Below, in pieces: positions 34,709 through 44,629 of a stretch of DNA of 64,000 bases; the first letter of the stretch is position 1, and every line of letters starts with the position of its first letter. The notes under the pieces are model-generated. The model saw nothing but the letters and a program-made list of their open reading frames with translations, did no database searches and was not told the origin of the DNA. The translations under genes and the position numbers were made by a program. Source of the DNA: Marinobacterium nitratireducens. Lineage in GTDB: Bacteria > Pseudomonadota > Gammaproteobacteria > Pseudomonadales > Balneatricaceae. The stretch is taken from contig NZ_BMLT01000001.1 in the NCBI RefSeq assembly GCF_014645375.1, positions 430,835 to 494,834 of the forward strand, read 5' to 3'.

Positions 34709-36652
34709 TTACATCTGTGCGGCCTGAGCGGCAGGCGGTTCCACGACGATCTTGCGGAACATCCCCGACGCCATGTGGTACATCAGGTGGCAGTGGAAGG
34801 CCCATTCGCCGATTGCGTCGACCGGCACATCCACGGTCAGCGTGGTGTTGGGGGCGACATTGACCACATGTTTCAACGGGTTGAAGCGGCCGTTGCCCTT
34901 GTCGAGCTGCATCCACATGCCGTGCAGGTGCATCGGGTGCATCATCATGGTGTCGTTGACGAATTTGATGCGTACGCGTTCACCGTAGGTCAGTCGAACG
35001 GGCTCGGCGTCGGAGAACTTGATGCCGTTGATCGACCAGAAGTAGCGCTCCATATTGCCGGTCAAACGCAGCTCGATCTCACGATCCGGCGCGCGGTAGT
35101 CGGCGTAGGGGGTCATTGCCTTGAGATCGCCGTAGACCAGGAACTTGCCACCGTTGGCGGCCGTCGGCGTCAGCCCGCTACCCGGCGCGTAGTCGCCGCC
35201 GGTATCCGTCATGGCCGCCATCGAAGAGTGCCCCATGGCGGCGTGATCCATCGCCTGTGGCTGTGCCGGAGCATGGCCCATGGCAGCGTGATCCATCGCC
35301 TGAGGCTGCGGCTGTGTGTGACCCATGGCTGCATGATCCATGGCCTGAGGCTGCGGCTGTGTGTGACCCATGGCTGCATGATCCATGGCCTGAGGCTGCG
35401 GCTGTGTGTGGCCCATGGCTGCATGATCCATGGCCTGAGGCTGTGGCTGTGTGTGACCCATGGCTGCATGATCCATGGCCTGAGGCTGCGGCTGAGAGTG
35501 GCCCATGGCTGCATGATCTACCGTCTGAGACTGAGATGGCGCCATCGCAGCGTGATTCATGGCACTGTGATCCATCGAACCATGATCCATACCGCCCATG
35601 CTGGCCATGCTCATATCGGACATGGTCAGTAGCGGGCGTTCGCGCAGCTCGGGCAGCGCCAGCTTCATGCCTTCGCGCGGCGCCAGGGTGCCGCGGGCGA
35701 AGCCGGAGCGGTCGATGCTTTCGGCAAGGATCGAGAAGGCGCGGTCTTCCTTCGGCTGCACGATGACGTCGTAGGTTTCCGCCACGGCGATGCGGAACTC
35801 GTCGACGCCGACCGGCTGCACGTTGTTGCCGTCAGCCTGGATCACGGTCATTTTAAGGCCGGGTATGCGGACATCGAAGTAGGTCATCGCCGAGGCATTG
35901 ATGAAACGCAGCCGGACCCGCTCGCCCGGCTGGAACAGCCCGGTCCAGTTGTCATCGGTGGACTTGCCGTTGACCAGGAAGCTGTAACCGGAGACGTCGG
36001 CGATATCGGTCGGCATCATGCGCATGCTGCCCCAGTCGAGACGGTCGCGCAGGGTTGCCGCGAAACCATCCTGGCTCGCATCCTTGAAGAAGCCGCCGAG
36101 GGTCTGCTGACTGTAGTTGTAATAGTCGCTCTGCCCCTTGAGGTTGGAGAAGATCTGATCGCCGGTCTCGGCCGACCAGTCCGACAGCATCACCACATAT
36201 TCCCGGTCGTAGCGGTAGGGTTCCCGTTTGGCCGGTTCGATTACGATTGAGCCGTAGACGCCTTCCTGTTCCTGGAAGCCGGAATGGCTGTGGTACCAGT
36301 AGGTCCCGGCCTGCACGATCGGAAAGCGGTAGGTGAAGGTTTCGCCGGGCTTGATGCCGGGGAAACTGATACCCGGCACACCGTCCTGGGTGTAGGGCAG
36401 CAGCAGACCGTGCCAGTGAATCGAGGAATCGACGTCGAGATTGTTGGTGACGTTGATGGTGACATCTTCGCCTTCCCTGAACCGCAAGGTCGGCCCCGGG
36501 ACGCCGCCGTTCAGGGTCATCGCGTTCTTGGCCTTGCCGTCGATTTCGAGCGGCTGCTCGTCGATCACCAGGTTATAGGTGCCCGCCAGGGCACCCAGTG
36601 ACCAGAGACTTGCCAGAACCGGTGCGGCCTTTTTAATACAACTCAGTAGCAT
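34709..36652 (-). CDS. copA: CopA-type periplasmic multicopper oxidase with Met/His repeats
   Basis: A 647-residue three-cupredoxin multicopper oxidase of copper resistance. Copper ligands appear in HWHG (79-82), HSHSGF (121-126), HPMHLHGM and the C-terminal HCHLMYHMASGM. Between domains two and three lies a tract of 15-residue repeats of the type MDHAAMGHTQPQPQA, rich in Met and His and likely to bind Cu(I). The signal peptide has Lys-Lys (residues 7-8) rather than the usual twin Arg, and an in-frame stop just upstream excludes a longer N-terminus. It is probably co-transcribed with copB and the cupredoxin gene. Confidence 0.94.
   Translation of the reverse strand: MLLSCIKKAAPVLASLWSLGALAGTYNLVIDEQPLEIDGKAKNAMTLNGGVPGPTLRFREGEDVTINVTNNLDVDSSIHWHGLLLPYTQDGVPGISFPGIKPGETFTYRFPIVQAGTYWYHSHSGFQEQEGVYGSIVIEPAKREPYRYDREYVVMLSDWSAETGDQIFSNLKGQSDYYNYSQQTLGGFFKDASQDGFAATLRDRLDWGSMRMMPTDIADVSGYSFLVNGKSTDDNWTGLFQPGERVRLRFINASAMTYFDVRIPGLKMTVIQADGNNVQPVGVDEFRIAVAETYDVIVQPKEDRAFSILAESIDRSGFARGTLAPREGMKLALPELRERPLLTMSDMSMASMGGMDHGSMDHSAMNHAAMAPSQSQTVDHAAMGHSQPQPQAMDHAAMGHTQPQPQAMDHAAMGHTQPQPQAMDHAAMGHTQPQPQAMDHAAMGHTQPQPQAMDHAAMGHAPAQPQAMDHAAMGHSSMAAMTDTGGDYAPGSGLTPTAANGGKFLVYGDLKAMTPYADYRAPDREIELRLTGNMERYFWSINGIKFSDAEPVRLTYGERVRIKFVNDTMMMHPMHLHGMWMQLDKGNGRFNPLKHVVNVAPNTTLTVDVPVDAIGEWAFHCHLMYHMASGMFRKIVVEPPAAQAAQM
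35222..35521 (-). repeat. 45-bp minisatellite inside copA
   Basis: Exactly 300 bases encode six 15-residue units and a 10-residue partial unit. The units share DHAAMGH, and four consecutive ones have the same protein sequence. Such arrays can change copy number by slippage. Confidence 0.93.
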
Positions 36653-36688
36653 GTCAGTGTCCAGAAGAGCGTTTTAATCCAGTCCGGG

Positions 36689-37234
36689 TCAGTCCAGCCT
36701 GATCTCGCCAGCCATACCGGCGGCGTAATGACCCGGAACGTTGCAGGCGAACTCCAGCTGCGCATCACCCGAGAAGGTCCAGACCATCTCGCTGGTTTCG
36801 CCAGGCGCGACCAGAACGCTGTTCGGTTCCTGGTGACCCAGCCCCTCCATGCCTGGCATCGAGCTGTGATCCATGTTCGCCATTTCGTGATTGATCCCGG
36901 TCGGCGTCAGCATGCCGTGGTCCATCATCAACTGCATCCTGGACTGGTGCTTTTCGTGCATGGCCGCTGTGCCGATATTGAACTCGTGCAGCAGTGCGCC
37001 TTCGTTTTTGACCACGAAACGAACGGTTTCTCCGGCCTTGACGGCGATCGACTCAGGTTCGAAGTACATATCGTTCAGGGTCACTTCAACCGTGCGTGAC
37101 GCCTCTGCAGCCGTCCCGGGCTGGCCGATGGTGCTGCCACCATGGTGGGCATGGCCGTGACCTTCGGCGGCAATCGCCAGTGGTGAGGAAGCGGCCAGCG
37201 CAAGCGCCAGCGCGATGGACCTGTTGAATCTCAT
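36689..37234 (-). CDS. Periplasmic cupredoxin (CopI-like)
   Basis: A 181-residue secreted protein with a signal peptide (cleaved near LAIAAEG), a His-rich mature start and one cupredoxin domain. Probable type 1 copper ligands are the His in LLHEFNIG and the Cys, His and Met in FACNVPGHYAAGM. A Met/His-rich loop (MHEKHQSRMQ, HGMLTPTGINHEMANMDHSS) sits inside the domain. It resembles CopI-type cupredoxins of copper tolerance. It precedes copA in the same direction and is divergent from copR. Confidence 0.87.
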   Translation of the reverse strand: MRFNRSIALALALAASSPLAIAAEGHGHAHHGGSTIGQPGTAAEASRTVEVTLNDMYFEPESIAVKAGETVRFVVKNEGALLHEFNIGTAAMHEKHQSRMQLMMDHGMLTPTGINHEMANMDHSSMPGMEGLGHQEPNSVLVAPGETSEMVWTFSGDAQLEFACNVPGHYAAGMAGEIRLD

Positions 37235-37278
37235 GGCAATGTCTCCTTCTATTTAGATCCAGTTTACGCGCCGCGCGC

Positions 37279-37315
37279 TGACATCAGGCTGACGCCAGGA
37301 TTACATTTATGTCAG
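37279..37315. promoter_or_regulatory. Candidate CopR operator in the divergent copI-copR interval
   Basis: CTGACATCAG (37279-37288) and TTACATTTATGTCAG (37301-37315) contain inverted TGACAT / ATGTCA elements. Their position between the copper operon and copR suggests a site for phosphorylated CopR. The match to published cop boxes is approximate. Confidence 0.4.
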
Positions 37316-37391
37316 CTTCGAGGCCGAAGCTGGCGGGTCGAAGGCGCTTCGATGCAGAATGGAGGCGTTTGCCAACACACTGTCAATTGCG

Positions 37392-38072
37392 ATGAAGATA
37401 CTACTGGCTGAAGACGAACCCAAAATCGGCACCTATTTGCAGAAAGGACTCACCGAAGCCGGCTTTCTGGTGGACCTGACCGATAATGGCGTCGATACGC
37501 TGCAACAGGTCATGACCGATCACTACAGCCTGCTCATTCTCGACGTGATGATGCCGGGGCCTGACGGCTGGGAGGTTTTGCGAACGCTGCGCTCGCGTGG
37601 CTCCAGCCTGCCAGTGATTTTTCTTACCGCGCGCGACGGCGTCGAGGACCGGGTCAAGGGACTGGAACTCGGGGCGGACGACTATCTGATCAAACCCTTC
37701 GCCTTCTCCGAGCTGCTGGCCCGGGTGCGCTCGGTACTGCGTCGCCACAGTACCGCGCCGGCGCAGACCCGGCTGCAGATAGCCGATCTCGACGTCGATA
37801 TCATCAAACGCCGGGTGGTACGGAATGGCAGGCGAATCGAGCTTACGGCCAAGGAGTATGCGTTGCTGGAGCTGCTGCTGCGACGGCGCGGCGAAGTGCT
37901 GTCGAAGTCGCTCATCGCCTCCCAGGTCTGGGACATGAACTTCGACAGCGATACCAACGTGATCGAAGTCGCGATCCGGCGTCTGCGCAGCAAGGTCGAC
38001 GACGGCTTCTCGCCAAAGCTGATCCAGACGGTACGCGGCATGGGCTACGTGCTCGAGGTGCCCCAAGGCTGA
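37392..38072 (+). CDS. copR: CopR/CusR-type response regulator
   Basis: A 226-residue OmpR-family regulator: receiver with [10 protein letters not shown], phosphorylated D51 in [13 protein letters not shown] and Lys in YLIKPF, then a winged-helix domain ending [17 protein letters not shown] and [10 protein letters not shown]. This is the usual form of copper-responsive CopR/CusR. I use the ATG at 37392, where conserved sequence starts; an in-frame ATG at 37359 adds 11 residues without similarity. It overlaps the kinase gene by one base. Confidence 0.9.
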   Translation: MKILLAEDEPKIGTYLQKGLTEAGFLVDLTDNGVDTLQQVMTDHYSLLILDVMMPGPDGWEVLRTLRSRGSSLPVIFLTARDGVEDRVKGLELGADDYLIKPFAFSELLARVRSVLRRHSTAPAQTRLQIADLDVDIIKRRVVRNGRRIELTAKEYALLELLLRRRGEVLSKSLIASQVWDMNFDSDTNVIEVAIRRLRSKVDDGFSPKLIQTVRGMGYVLEVPQG

Positions 38073-39442
38073 TGAACCGCCTTTCGCTGACCTCGCGTCT
38101 GAGTCTGCTGTTTGCCGTGGCGGTGCTGTCGGTGCTGCTGGTGACCGGCATCGCGTTCAAGCAACTCAGCCTCATGCATTTTCGGGCTCTCGACCGTCAG
38201 GAGCTGGAGAACAAATTGCAGGGCGCTGCCAGATTGCTGAGTGACGTAACAAGCCGGCGGCAGTTCGAACACAGGGCGGCGGAGTTCGATGTGCTGTTCG
38301 GCGATCATGAGCGGCTGCTGGTAACGATCCGAGGGCCGGACGACGCGCTATGGCTGAATTTCGGTGACACCGGCGGTTTTCCGATGCCCGCTGCTGCCGA
38401 TGAGACGGACAGGCTTTCCGATTGGGAGTGGCAAGGGCATCTATACCATGGCCTGAGCCAACAGCTGCCCCTGGCCGGCGACAGCGGTCATCTGGTAATA
38501 GAGCTGTGGCTCGACGGTACGCCGCACCAGCAGTACCTGACAACGGCGCAACGCTGGTTCTGGATCGCGTTCGGTCTCTGTGCGCTGGGCAGCTGGGGGT
38601 TGGGCTGGCTGGTCGCGCGCCACGGTCTGGGGCCGGTGCGGGCGGTCACTGAACTGATGGCGTCGATATCGTCCCGCTCGCTGAAGGAGCGGCTTGATCT
38701 GGGCGATGTGCCGCAAGAGCTGCAGGGGCTCGCCAGCACCTTCAATTCGATGCTGGCCCGCCTCGAAGACGATTTCCTGCGGCTGTCGAATTTCTCGTCC
38801 GATCTTGCCCATGAACTGCGTACGCCGATCAGCAGCCTGATCACCCATACCGAGGTGGTACTCGCGCGGTCACGCGACGCAGGGGAATATCGCGAGGCGC
38901 TCTATTCCAATCTGGAAGAGTTGCAGCGCATGACAAAGCTCGTCGAGGAGATGCTGTTCATCGCCAAGTCGGACAATGCCCTGATAGAGCCGGAGTCGGT
39001 CGCCATCGACCTGCATGCCCTGGTTTTACAGCTGTTCGATTACTACGAACTGCTGGCGGACGATAAAAATGTAAGCCTGGCCTGCTCCGGGCAGGGGCGA
39101 ATTCATGGCGACCCGTCAATGCTGCGGCGGGCGTTGTCAAATCTGCTATCCAATGCCATCCGGCACAGCTATCCGGGTAAAGCGGTGCGGGTCGACATCG
39201 GCGCCAGTGACGGTGGCGTTAAGGTCACCGTCAGCAACGTCGGCGACAGTATTCCCGAAGACCAGATCGAACGAATTTTCGACCGCTTCTACCGTCTGGA
39301 CCCGGCGCGTCGTGGCGGACTGAGCCCCCATGCCGGCCTCGGGCTGGCGATCAGCCGGGCCATCGTCGAGATGCATGGCGGTACCCTGGCCTGCGAGTCC
39401 GATGCCGTTTCCACCCGCTTCATCATGCGCCTGCCGCAATGA
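38072..39442 (+). CDS. copS: CopS/CusS-type sensor histidine kinase
   Basis: A 456-residue heavy-metal sensor kinase with two membrane segments (about 8-30 and 155-180) around a periplasmic domain, a HAMP linker and kinase core. The phosphorylated His is in FSSDLAHELRTPIS; ATPase boxes include LSNLLSNAIRHS, IFDRFYRLDPARRG and HAGLGLAISRAIVEMHGG. It would signal periplasmic copper to the adjacent CopR. Confidence 0.92.
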   Translation: MNRLSLTSRLSLLFAVAVLSVLLVTGIAFKQLSLMHFRALDRQELENKLQGAARLLSDVTSRRQFEHRAAEFDVLFGDHERLLVTIRGPDDALWLNFGDTGGFPMPAAADETDRLSDWEWQGHLYHGLSQQLPLAGDSGHLVIELWLDGTPHQQYLTTAQRWFWIAFGLCALGSWGLGWLVARHGLGPVRAVTELMASISSRSLKERLDLGDVPQELQGLASTFNSMLARLEDDFLRLSNFSSDLAHELRTPISSLITHTEVVLARSRDAGEYREALYSNLEELQRMTKLVEEMLFIAKSDNALIEPESVAIDLHALVLQLFDYYELLADDKNVSLACSGQGRIHGDPSMLRRALSNLLSNAIRHSYPGKAVRVDIGASDGGVKVTVSNVGDSIPEDQIERIFDRFYRLDPARRGGLSPHAGLGLAISRAIVEMHGGTLACESDAVSTRFIMRLPQ

Positions 39443-39462
39443 AAAATTAATCAGGACCAAAC

Positions 39463-39494
39463 TTGACCTGTGAGCCACTCATAGGTTCTAAGCT
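39463..39494 (+). promoter_or_regulatory. MerR-type operator and promoter of the copper ATPase operon
   Basis: TTGACC (-35) and TAAGCT (-10) are 20 bases apart, too long for ordinary activation. The spacer holds ACCTGTGAG-N3-CTCATAGGT, an inverted repeat with one mismatch. This is the layout of promoters untwisted by MerR-family activators. Confidence 0.78.
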
Positions 39495-39523
39495 ATGGGT
39501 AAGTGATTAAAGAGATTGCAGTC

Positions 39524-40006
39524 ATGACCGTTAATCAGCTTGCCAAGAAGCTTAAGGTCGCGCCGGATACGGTGCGTTATTACACCCGGATCGGCCTGTT
39601 GGCGCCCCGCAAGTCGGCCGAAAATGGCTATCGACAGTACAGTGCGCGCGATGAGGAGCGCCTGCGTTTTGCGCTGCGGGCGAGACTCCTCGGTTTCACC
39701 CTGCGCGATATCCAGCAGATTCTCGACCATGCCGACAGCGGCGACTCGCCCTGTCCGCTGGTACGCAGTCTGATCGTGCGGCGGGTCGATGAGATGCGCG
39801 AGCAGCTGCGCGAAGCCCAGGCGTTGTTCGAGCGCATGGAAAGCGCGCTCGAACAGTGGGACCGGATGCCCGACAAGGCGCCGTGCGGCGACATGATCTG
39901 CCACCTGATCGAATCCTGGAGCCCCGCCGACGAAAAAGCGGCCGAGCTGCTCCGGCCGATGCATGGCAGAGGATTGGAACATCATAAAGTGGGGACCCAG
40001 TCATGA
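39524..40006 (+). CDS. MerR-family metal-responsive regulator
   Basis: The 160-residue regulator has the N-terminal winged helix-turn-helix [20 protein letters not shown], a coiled dimerisation helix and a C-terminal Cys pair in [12 protein letters not shown], with another Cys in SPCPLVRSL. These positions suit a CueR- or ZntR-like metal sensor. It starts the operon with the copper ATPase, overlapping it by 4 bases, so Cu(I) or Ag(I) sensing is likely. ATG 39524 is preferred to GTG 39503, which lies closer to the promoter. Confidence 0.85.
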   Translation: MTVNQLAKKLKVAPDTVRYYTRIGLLAPRKSAENGYRQYSARDEERLRFALRARLLGFTLRDIQQILDHADSGDSPCPLVRSLIVRRVDEMREQLREAQALFERMESALEQWDRMPDKAPCGDMICHLIESWSPADEKAAELLRPMHGRGLEHHKVGTQS

Positions 40007-42591
40007 ACCATCCATCGCATTGCCATGAGCCCGGCCAGGGGGCCGATGTCGAACAAAAGGAAAGGGGCGGGGACATACGTCTGGCCGTAACAGGCGCCTC
40101 CTGCGGCGGCTGCGTCGGCAAGATCGAGAAAGCGCTGAAGGCGGTGGAGGGCGTGGAGACCGCGACCTTCAATCTGGCGGACCGGGAAGCGAAAGTCCGC
40201 GGTCAGGTCGAGCCCGCTACGCTGGTCGAGGCGATCGAAGCGGCCGGCTTCGGCGCTTCCGAAATCACGGATGAAACCCGGACCGGCGCCGATACAGAGC
40301 CGGCTGCGTCCTGCGCTAATGCACCGGCGGGCAACAGGACGGAGCCCGCGGCGCAAGCCCACAATTCAATCCACCTGGCCGTGACCGGCGCCTCCTGTGC
40401 CAGTTGCGTCAGCAAGATCGAGAAGGCGTTGCGGGCAGTTGAAGGGGTCGAGGCCGCGACCTTTAACCTCGCCGACCATGAAGCAGTGGTGCGCGGTCAG
40501 GTCGATGCCGGCGCGCTGATCAACTCGGTCGAAGCTGCCGGCTACGGCGCATCGGAGATTACCGACGAGGAACAGGCCAGAGACGAAAAAGAGAAGGCCG
40601 AGGAAGCCTACTACCGCAAGCTGATGCGGGAGATGACCATCGCCCTGGCGCTGGGCGTACCGTTGATGGCCTATGGCCTGCTCGGCGGCGAGATGAACGT
40701 GGTCACCACCGGCGAGCGGCTGGTCTGGCTGCTGGTCGGGCTGGTCACCCTGGGCGTGATGATCTTTGCCGGCAGTCACTTCTACGTCGGCGCCTGGAAG
40801 TCGTTCAGGGCGCACAGCGCCAATATGGATACGCTGATTGCCCTGGGTACCGGCACCGCCTGGCTCTATTCGATGGTGGTCGTGATTGCGCCTGGCATCG
40901 TGCCGGAACTGGCGCGCCATGTGTATTTCGAGGCCACGGCGATGATCATCGGCCTGATCAACCTGGGGCTGGCGCTCGAGATCAGGGCGCGAGGTCGCAC
41001 CTCCCAGGCGATCAAGCGTCTGCTGGGGCTCAGGGCCAAGACGGCACGCGTGGTTCGGGACGGTCGGGAGCAGGACATACCGATCGATTCGGTGCAGATC
41101 GACGATATCATCCGGGTCCGTCCCGGTGAAAAAGTCGCGGTCGACGGCGTCGTCACCGAGGGCCATACCAGCATCGACGAGTCGATGCTGACCGGCGAGC
41201 CGATGCCGGTCGAGAAGGGCGCCGGCGACGAGGTGGTCGGCGGCACGCTCAACAAGTCCGGCTCGATTCTCTACCGCGCCACCCGGGTCGGCAAGGAGAC
41301 GGCGCTGGCGCAGATTATCGCAATGGTGAAGCAGGCACAGAATTCCCGTCCGCCGATCGGCCGCCTGGCCGATACCATAGCGTCGGTGTTCGTGCCGGTG
41401 GTGATGATCATCTCGGTGCTGGCGGCACTAAGCTGGTACAACTTCGGCCCGGTGCCCCAGGTGGCCTACATGCTGGTCACGGCGACCACGGTACTGATCA
41501 TCGCCTGCCCCTGTGCCCTGGGTCTGGCCACGCCGATGTCGGTGATGGTCGGCGTCGGCAAGGCGGCCGAAGCGGGCGTTCTGATCCGCAACGGCCAGGC
41601 GCTGCAACAGGCCAGCAAGCTGAACGTCATGGTGCTCGACAAAACCGGTACCATTACCGCCGGGCACCCGGAAGTGACCGAGGTGATAGCCCGCAACGGC
41701 TTCGATGAACGTGAACTGATGCAGCTGGCCGCGAGCCTCGAGGCCGGCTCCGAGCATCCGCTGGCCCAGGCCATCGTCGAGTCCGCCGAGGGGCGCGATC
41801 TGCCCCTGGATTCGCCGGAGGGCTTCAACGCGATCGCCGGTCACGGTGTCGAAGGTTCCGTGAAGGGCCGCGAGCTGCTGTTCGGCAACCACAAGCTGAT
41901 GAAGGACCGCGGGATCGATCTGGGCGATCTGCAGGCAAGGGCGCAGGAGCTGGCAGCGCAGGCGCGCACGCCGATGTATCTGGCCGTGGATGGCCAGGCG
42001 GCCGGGATCATAGCGGTGGCGGACCCGATCAAGGAGGATTCGGTCGCGGCGATTCGCCGGCTGCAGAAACTCGGGCTCGAGGTGGTGATGATCACCGGCG
42101 ACAACGAAGCCACGGCGAAGGCGGTGGCCGGTAAGGTCGGCATCGAGCACTACTTCGCCGAGGTTCTGCCGGACGACAAGCAGAACAAGGTGGCCGAGCT
42201 GCAACAGCAGGGCAAGCTGGTCGGCATGACCGGCGACGGCATCAACGATGCGCCGGCGCTGGCCCAGGCCGACGTCGGCTTCGCCATCGGCACCGGGACC
42301 GATGTGGCGATCGAGAGTGCCGACGTGACGCTGATGCGGGGCTCTCTGCACGGTATCGCCGACGCGATCGCGATCTCGAAGGCGACGCTGCGCAATATCA
42401 AGCAGAACCTGTTCGGCGCCTTCGTCTACAACACGCTCGGCATCCCCTTCGCAGCCGGTGTGCTCTATCCCTTCGCCGGCATTCTGCTCAATCCGGTTAT
42501 CGCCGGTGCGGCCATGGCCTTCTCGTCGGTGACCGTGGTGACCAACGCCAATCGCCTGCGCCTGTTCAAACCCCGGGAGGAATCCGCATGA
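40003..42591 (+). CDS. copA: Cu(I)-exporting P1B-type ATPase CopA
   Basis: The 862-residue ATPase pumps Cu(I) out of the cytoplasm. Two N-terminal metal-binding domains carry GASCGGC (C34, C37) and GASCASC (C132, C135). The membrane copper site is [12 protein letters not shown], the phosphorylated Asp is in DKTGTIT, TGE is in [11 protein letters not shown] and the hinge is [11 protein letters not shown]. The first metal domain has CGGC rather than the usual CxSC-type motif. It is coupled to the MerR gene upstream and to a cupredoxin gene downstream, both by 4-base overlaps. The symbol copA is shared by convention with the multicopper oxidase at 34709. Confidence 0.95.
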   Translation: MNHPSHCHEPGQGADVEQKERGGDIRLAVTGASCGGCVGKIEKALKAVEGVETATFNLADREAKVRGQVEPATLVEAIEAAGFGASEITDETRTGADTEPAASCANAPAGNRTEPAAQAHNSIHLAVTGASCASCVSKIEKALRAVEGVEAATFNLADHEAVVRGQVDAGALINSVEAAGYGASEITDEEQARDEKEKAEEAYYRKLMREMTIALALGVPLMAYGLLGGEMNVVTTGERLVWLLVGLVTLGVMIFAGSHFYVGAWKSFRAHSANMDTLIALGTGTAWLYSMVVVIAPGIVPELARHVYFEATAMIIGLINLGLALEIRARGRTSQAIKRLLGLRAKTARVVRDGREQDIPIDSVQIDDIIRVRPGEKVAVDGVVTEGHTSIDESMLTGEPMPVEKGAGDEVVGGTLNKSGSILYRATRVGKETALAQIIAMVKQAQNSRPPIGRLADTIASVFVPVVMIISVLAALSWYNFGPVPQVAYMLVTATTVLIIACPCALGLATPMSVMVGVGKAAEAGVLIRNGQALQQASKLNVMVLDKTGTITAGHPEVTEVIARNGFDERELMQLAASLEAGSEHPLAQAIVESAEGRDLPLDSPEGFNAIAGHGVEGSVKGRELLFGNHKLMKDRGIDLGDLQARAQELAAQARTPMYLAVDGQAAGIIAVADPIKEDSVAAIRRLQKLGLEVVMITGDNEATAKAVAGKVGIEHYFAEVLPDDKQNKVAELQQQGKLVGMTGDGINDAPALAQADVGFAIGTGTDVAIESADVTLMRGSLHGIADAIAISKATLRNIKQNLFGAFVYNTLGIPFAAGVLYPFAGILLNPVIAGAAMAFSSVTVVTNANRLRLFKPREESA

Positions 42592-42950
42592 GTATTCTTG
42601 TCAATATCGTCGGGCTGGGGTTGATTGCCCTGATTGTCTGGTGGTTCTGGCTGTATCGGCCAACGGCGGCCGCGCAGTCGAACAGTGGTGCAGTGTCCAT
42701 CACCGTCGATGACGGCGTGTACAGCCCCAGCCGCGTCAGCGTCAAGTCGAACCAGCCGGTGGTACTGCGCTTTATGCGCAAGGACCCGAGTCCCTGCGCC
42801 GCCATGGTGATCTTCGACGACCTGAATATCAGCGAGGAGCTGCCGGTCGGCAAGCCCAAGGAAATCAGTCTGAAGGTCGAAAAGCCCGGGACCTATGCCT
42901 TTACCTGTCAGATGAAGATGTACCGCGGCGAACTGGTCGTCGAAGGTTAG
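42588..42950 (+). CDS. Membrane-anchored cupredoxin-like protein
   Basis: A 120-residue protein with one N-terminal transmembrane helix (about 5-24) and a cupredoxin-type beta sandwich. Potential metal ligands are Cys in [11 protein letters not shown] and the C-terminal [12 protein letters not shown], a Cys-Met-Met set unlike the His-containing type 1 site. It overlaps the ATPase stop by 4 bases. A role in receiving exported Cu(I) at the outer face of the membrane is inferred from the pairing. Confidence 0.8.
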   Translation: MSILVNIVGLGLIALIVWWFWLYRPTAAAQSNSGAVSITVDDGVYSPSRVSVKSNQPVVLRFMRKDPSPCAAMVIFDDLNISEELPVGKPKEISLKVEKPGTYAFTCQMKMYRGELVVEG

Positions 42951-42958
42951 TGTGGTAG

Positions 42959-44338
42959 GTGAACGCTTCCCCGTTGCAGGACCGGCGCTACCGGCATCTC
43001 TTTTCGGCGCAGGTCATTTCGCTTTTCGGCACGGGTCTTACGACCGTGGCGCTGGCGTTGCTGGCGCATCAGATCGCCGGTGGCCGGGCTGGCGAAGTGC
43101 TTGGCATCGCCCTGGCGCTGAAGATGGTCGCGTACGTCTTCGTGGCACCGCTGATCGGCAGTTACGCCCGGCAGTTGCCGCGTCGTACGCTGCTGGTGTC
43201 GCTGGACCTGCTGCGCGCCGCCGCGGTGCTGACGCTGCCGTTCATCACTACAGTCTGGCAGATCTACTGCCTGGTGTTTTTGCTCAATCTGTTCTCGGCC
43301 GGCTTCACCCCGGTGTTCCAGGCCACCATTCCCGACATCATCAGGGATCGACAGCAGTACGACCGTGCTCTCTCGCTGTCGCGGCTGGCCTATGACCTGG
43401 AAAACCTGCTGAGCCCGACGATCGCGGCCATGCTGATCGCGGTGATAAGCTTCGACGCCCTGTTCGTGTTTAACGCCATCGCTTTCGTCGCGTCTGCGGT
43501 CCTGGTGGTATCGGTGGTGCTGCCCGGCCCATCGCCGGACCAGGAGAGCACCTTCTGGCACCGGGCGAAAAAGGGCATGACGATTTACCTCAGGACGCCG
43601 AGGCTTCAGGGACTGCTGGCGCTCTGCCTGGCGGTTGCTGCGGTTGGCTCGATGCAGATCGTCAACACCGTGGTCTACGTCAGGACCTACCTTGGTCTCG
43701 ACGACACCTGGGTCGCCATTGCACTGGCGGCAGCCGGAGGCGGTTCGATGAGCGCGGCCCTGCTGATCCCCAGGGCGCTGCAAAAGGTTTCCGAACGCCC
43801 GTTGATGCTGGTTGGTGGCGCTGTCATGGCAGCAGGCGTGATGCTCGGAACCCTTCAGCCTGATATCGCGGGGCTGATGGTACTCTGGTTCCTGATCGGG
43901 TTTGGCAGCTCCCTGGTGCAGACGCCCGTGGGGCGGTTGCTGATCCGATCCTGTCACGAACCGGATCGACCGGCGGTGTTCGCGGCGCAGTTTTCGCTGT
44001 CCCATGCCTGCTGGCTGCTAGCCTATCCGCTTGCCGGCTGGATCGGCGCGAACGTCGGGCAAATACCCGCTTTTGGCGTCATGGGCGCCATCGCCCTGGT
44101 CTCGGTGCTGGCGGCGCTGGCGCTTTGGCCGGCTCGGGAGCCCGACACCCTCGAGCATGCCCATGAGGCGCTGGATCACCGCCATCTGCATTATCACGAC
44201 GAACATCATCAGCATGAACACGAAGGCTGGGAAGGGCCGGAACCCCACAGCCATCCCCACCGCCATGCGCCAGTCAAACACCGGCATCGCCTGGTGATCG
44301 ACGAGCACCATCCGCACTGGCCGGTACGTGAGCGGTAG
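42959..44338 (+). CDS. MFS transporter with histidine-rich C-terminal tail
   Basis: A 459-residue major facilitator with about 12 helices (residues 12-395) of the MFS_3/enterobactin-exporter-like type. A cytoplasmic tail of about 60 residues follows, in which roughly one third is His (HRHLHYHDEHHQHEHEGW, HSHPHRHAPVKHRHR). The start is a GTG that lies 9 bases after the cupredoxin stop. The tail and the copper operon suggest a metal-linked exporter; the substrate is not evident. Confidence 0.82.
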   Translation: MNASPLQDRRYRHLFSAQVISLFGTGLTTVALALLAHQIAGGRAGEVLGIALALKMVAYVFVAPLIGSYARQLPRRTLLVSLDLLRAAAVLTLPFITTVWQIYCLVFLLNLFSAGFTPVFQATIPDIIRDRQQYDRALSLSRLAYDLENLLSPTIAAMLIAVISFDALFVFNAIAFVASAVLVVSVVLPGPSPDQESTFWHRAKKGMTIYLRTPRLQGLLALCLAVAAVGSMQIVNTVVYVRTYLGLDDTWVAIALAAAGGGSMSAALLIPRALQKVSERPLMLVGGAVMAAGVMLGTLQPDIAGLMVLWFLIGFGSSLVQTPVGRLLIRSCHEPDRPAVFAAQFSLSHACWLLAYPLAGWIGANVGQIPAFGVMGAIALVSVLAALALWPAREPDTLEHAHEALDHRHLHYHDEHHQHEHEGWEGPEPHSHPHRHAPVKHRHRLVIDEHHPHWPVRER

Positions 44339-44629
44339 TCCCCGGCAATAGGGCTTTACTCGGATGAGAAGAAAATCAGGCAAAGAAACCGGATGGGTGG
44401 AGCCGCAATGGCACGGGATTGTCTGTTCGTAGACGGTTTAAAGCGGCGTAACCCAACAAGCTTTCTTCCGCCAAGTGTCCACACAAACGTTCTGCCAACC
44501 GAAGCCAATCGATCTGTAATGCGATCGATATGATGGGGCCGCGATGTCCGAACGTTGCGGAGGCGGTGCGCCTGTGCCGATGCATCGCTTGCCCCATCCT
44601 ACAGGTCCTGGTCGCTGCAAGTAGCCGCT
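44339..44629. repeat. Intergenic stretch with divergent dispersed repeat
   Basis: The element runs from GGATGGGTGGAGCCGC (44391) to TTGCCCCATCCTAC (44605) and belongs to the GATGGGT...ACCCATC family, enlarged by unrelated sequence. No gene or clear terminator is seen in this gap between two converging genes. Confidence 0.55.
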
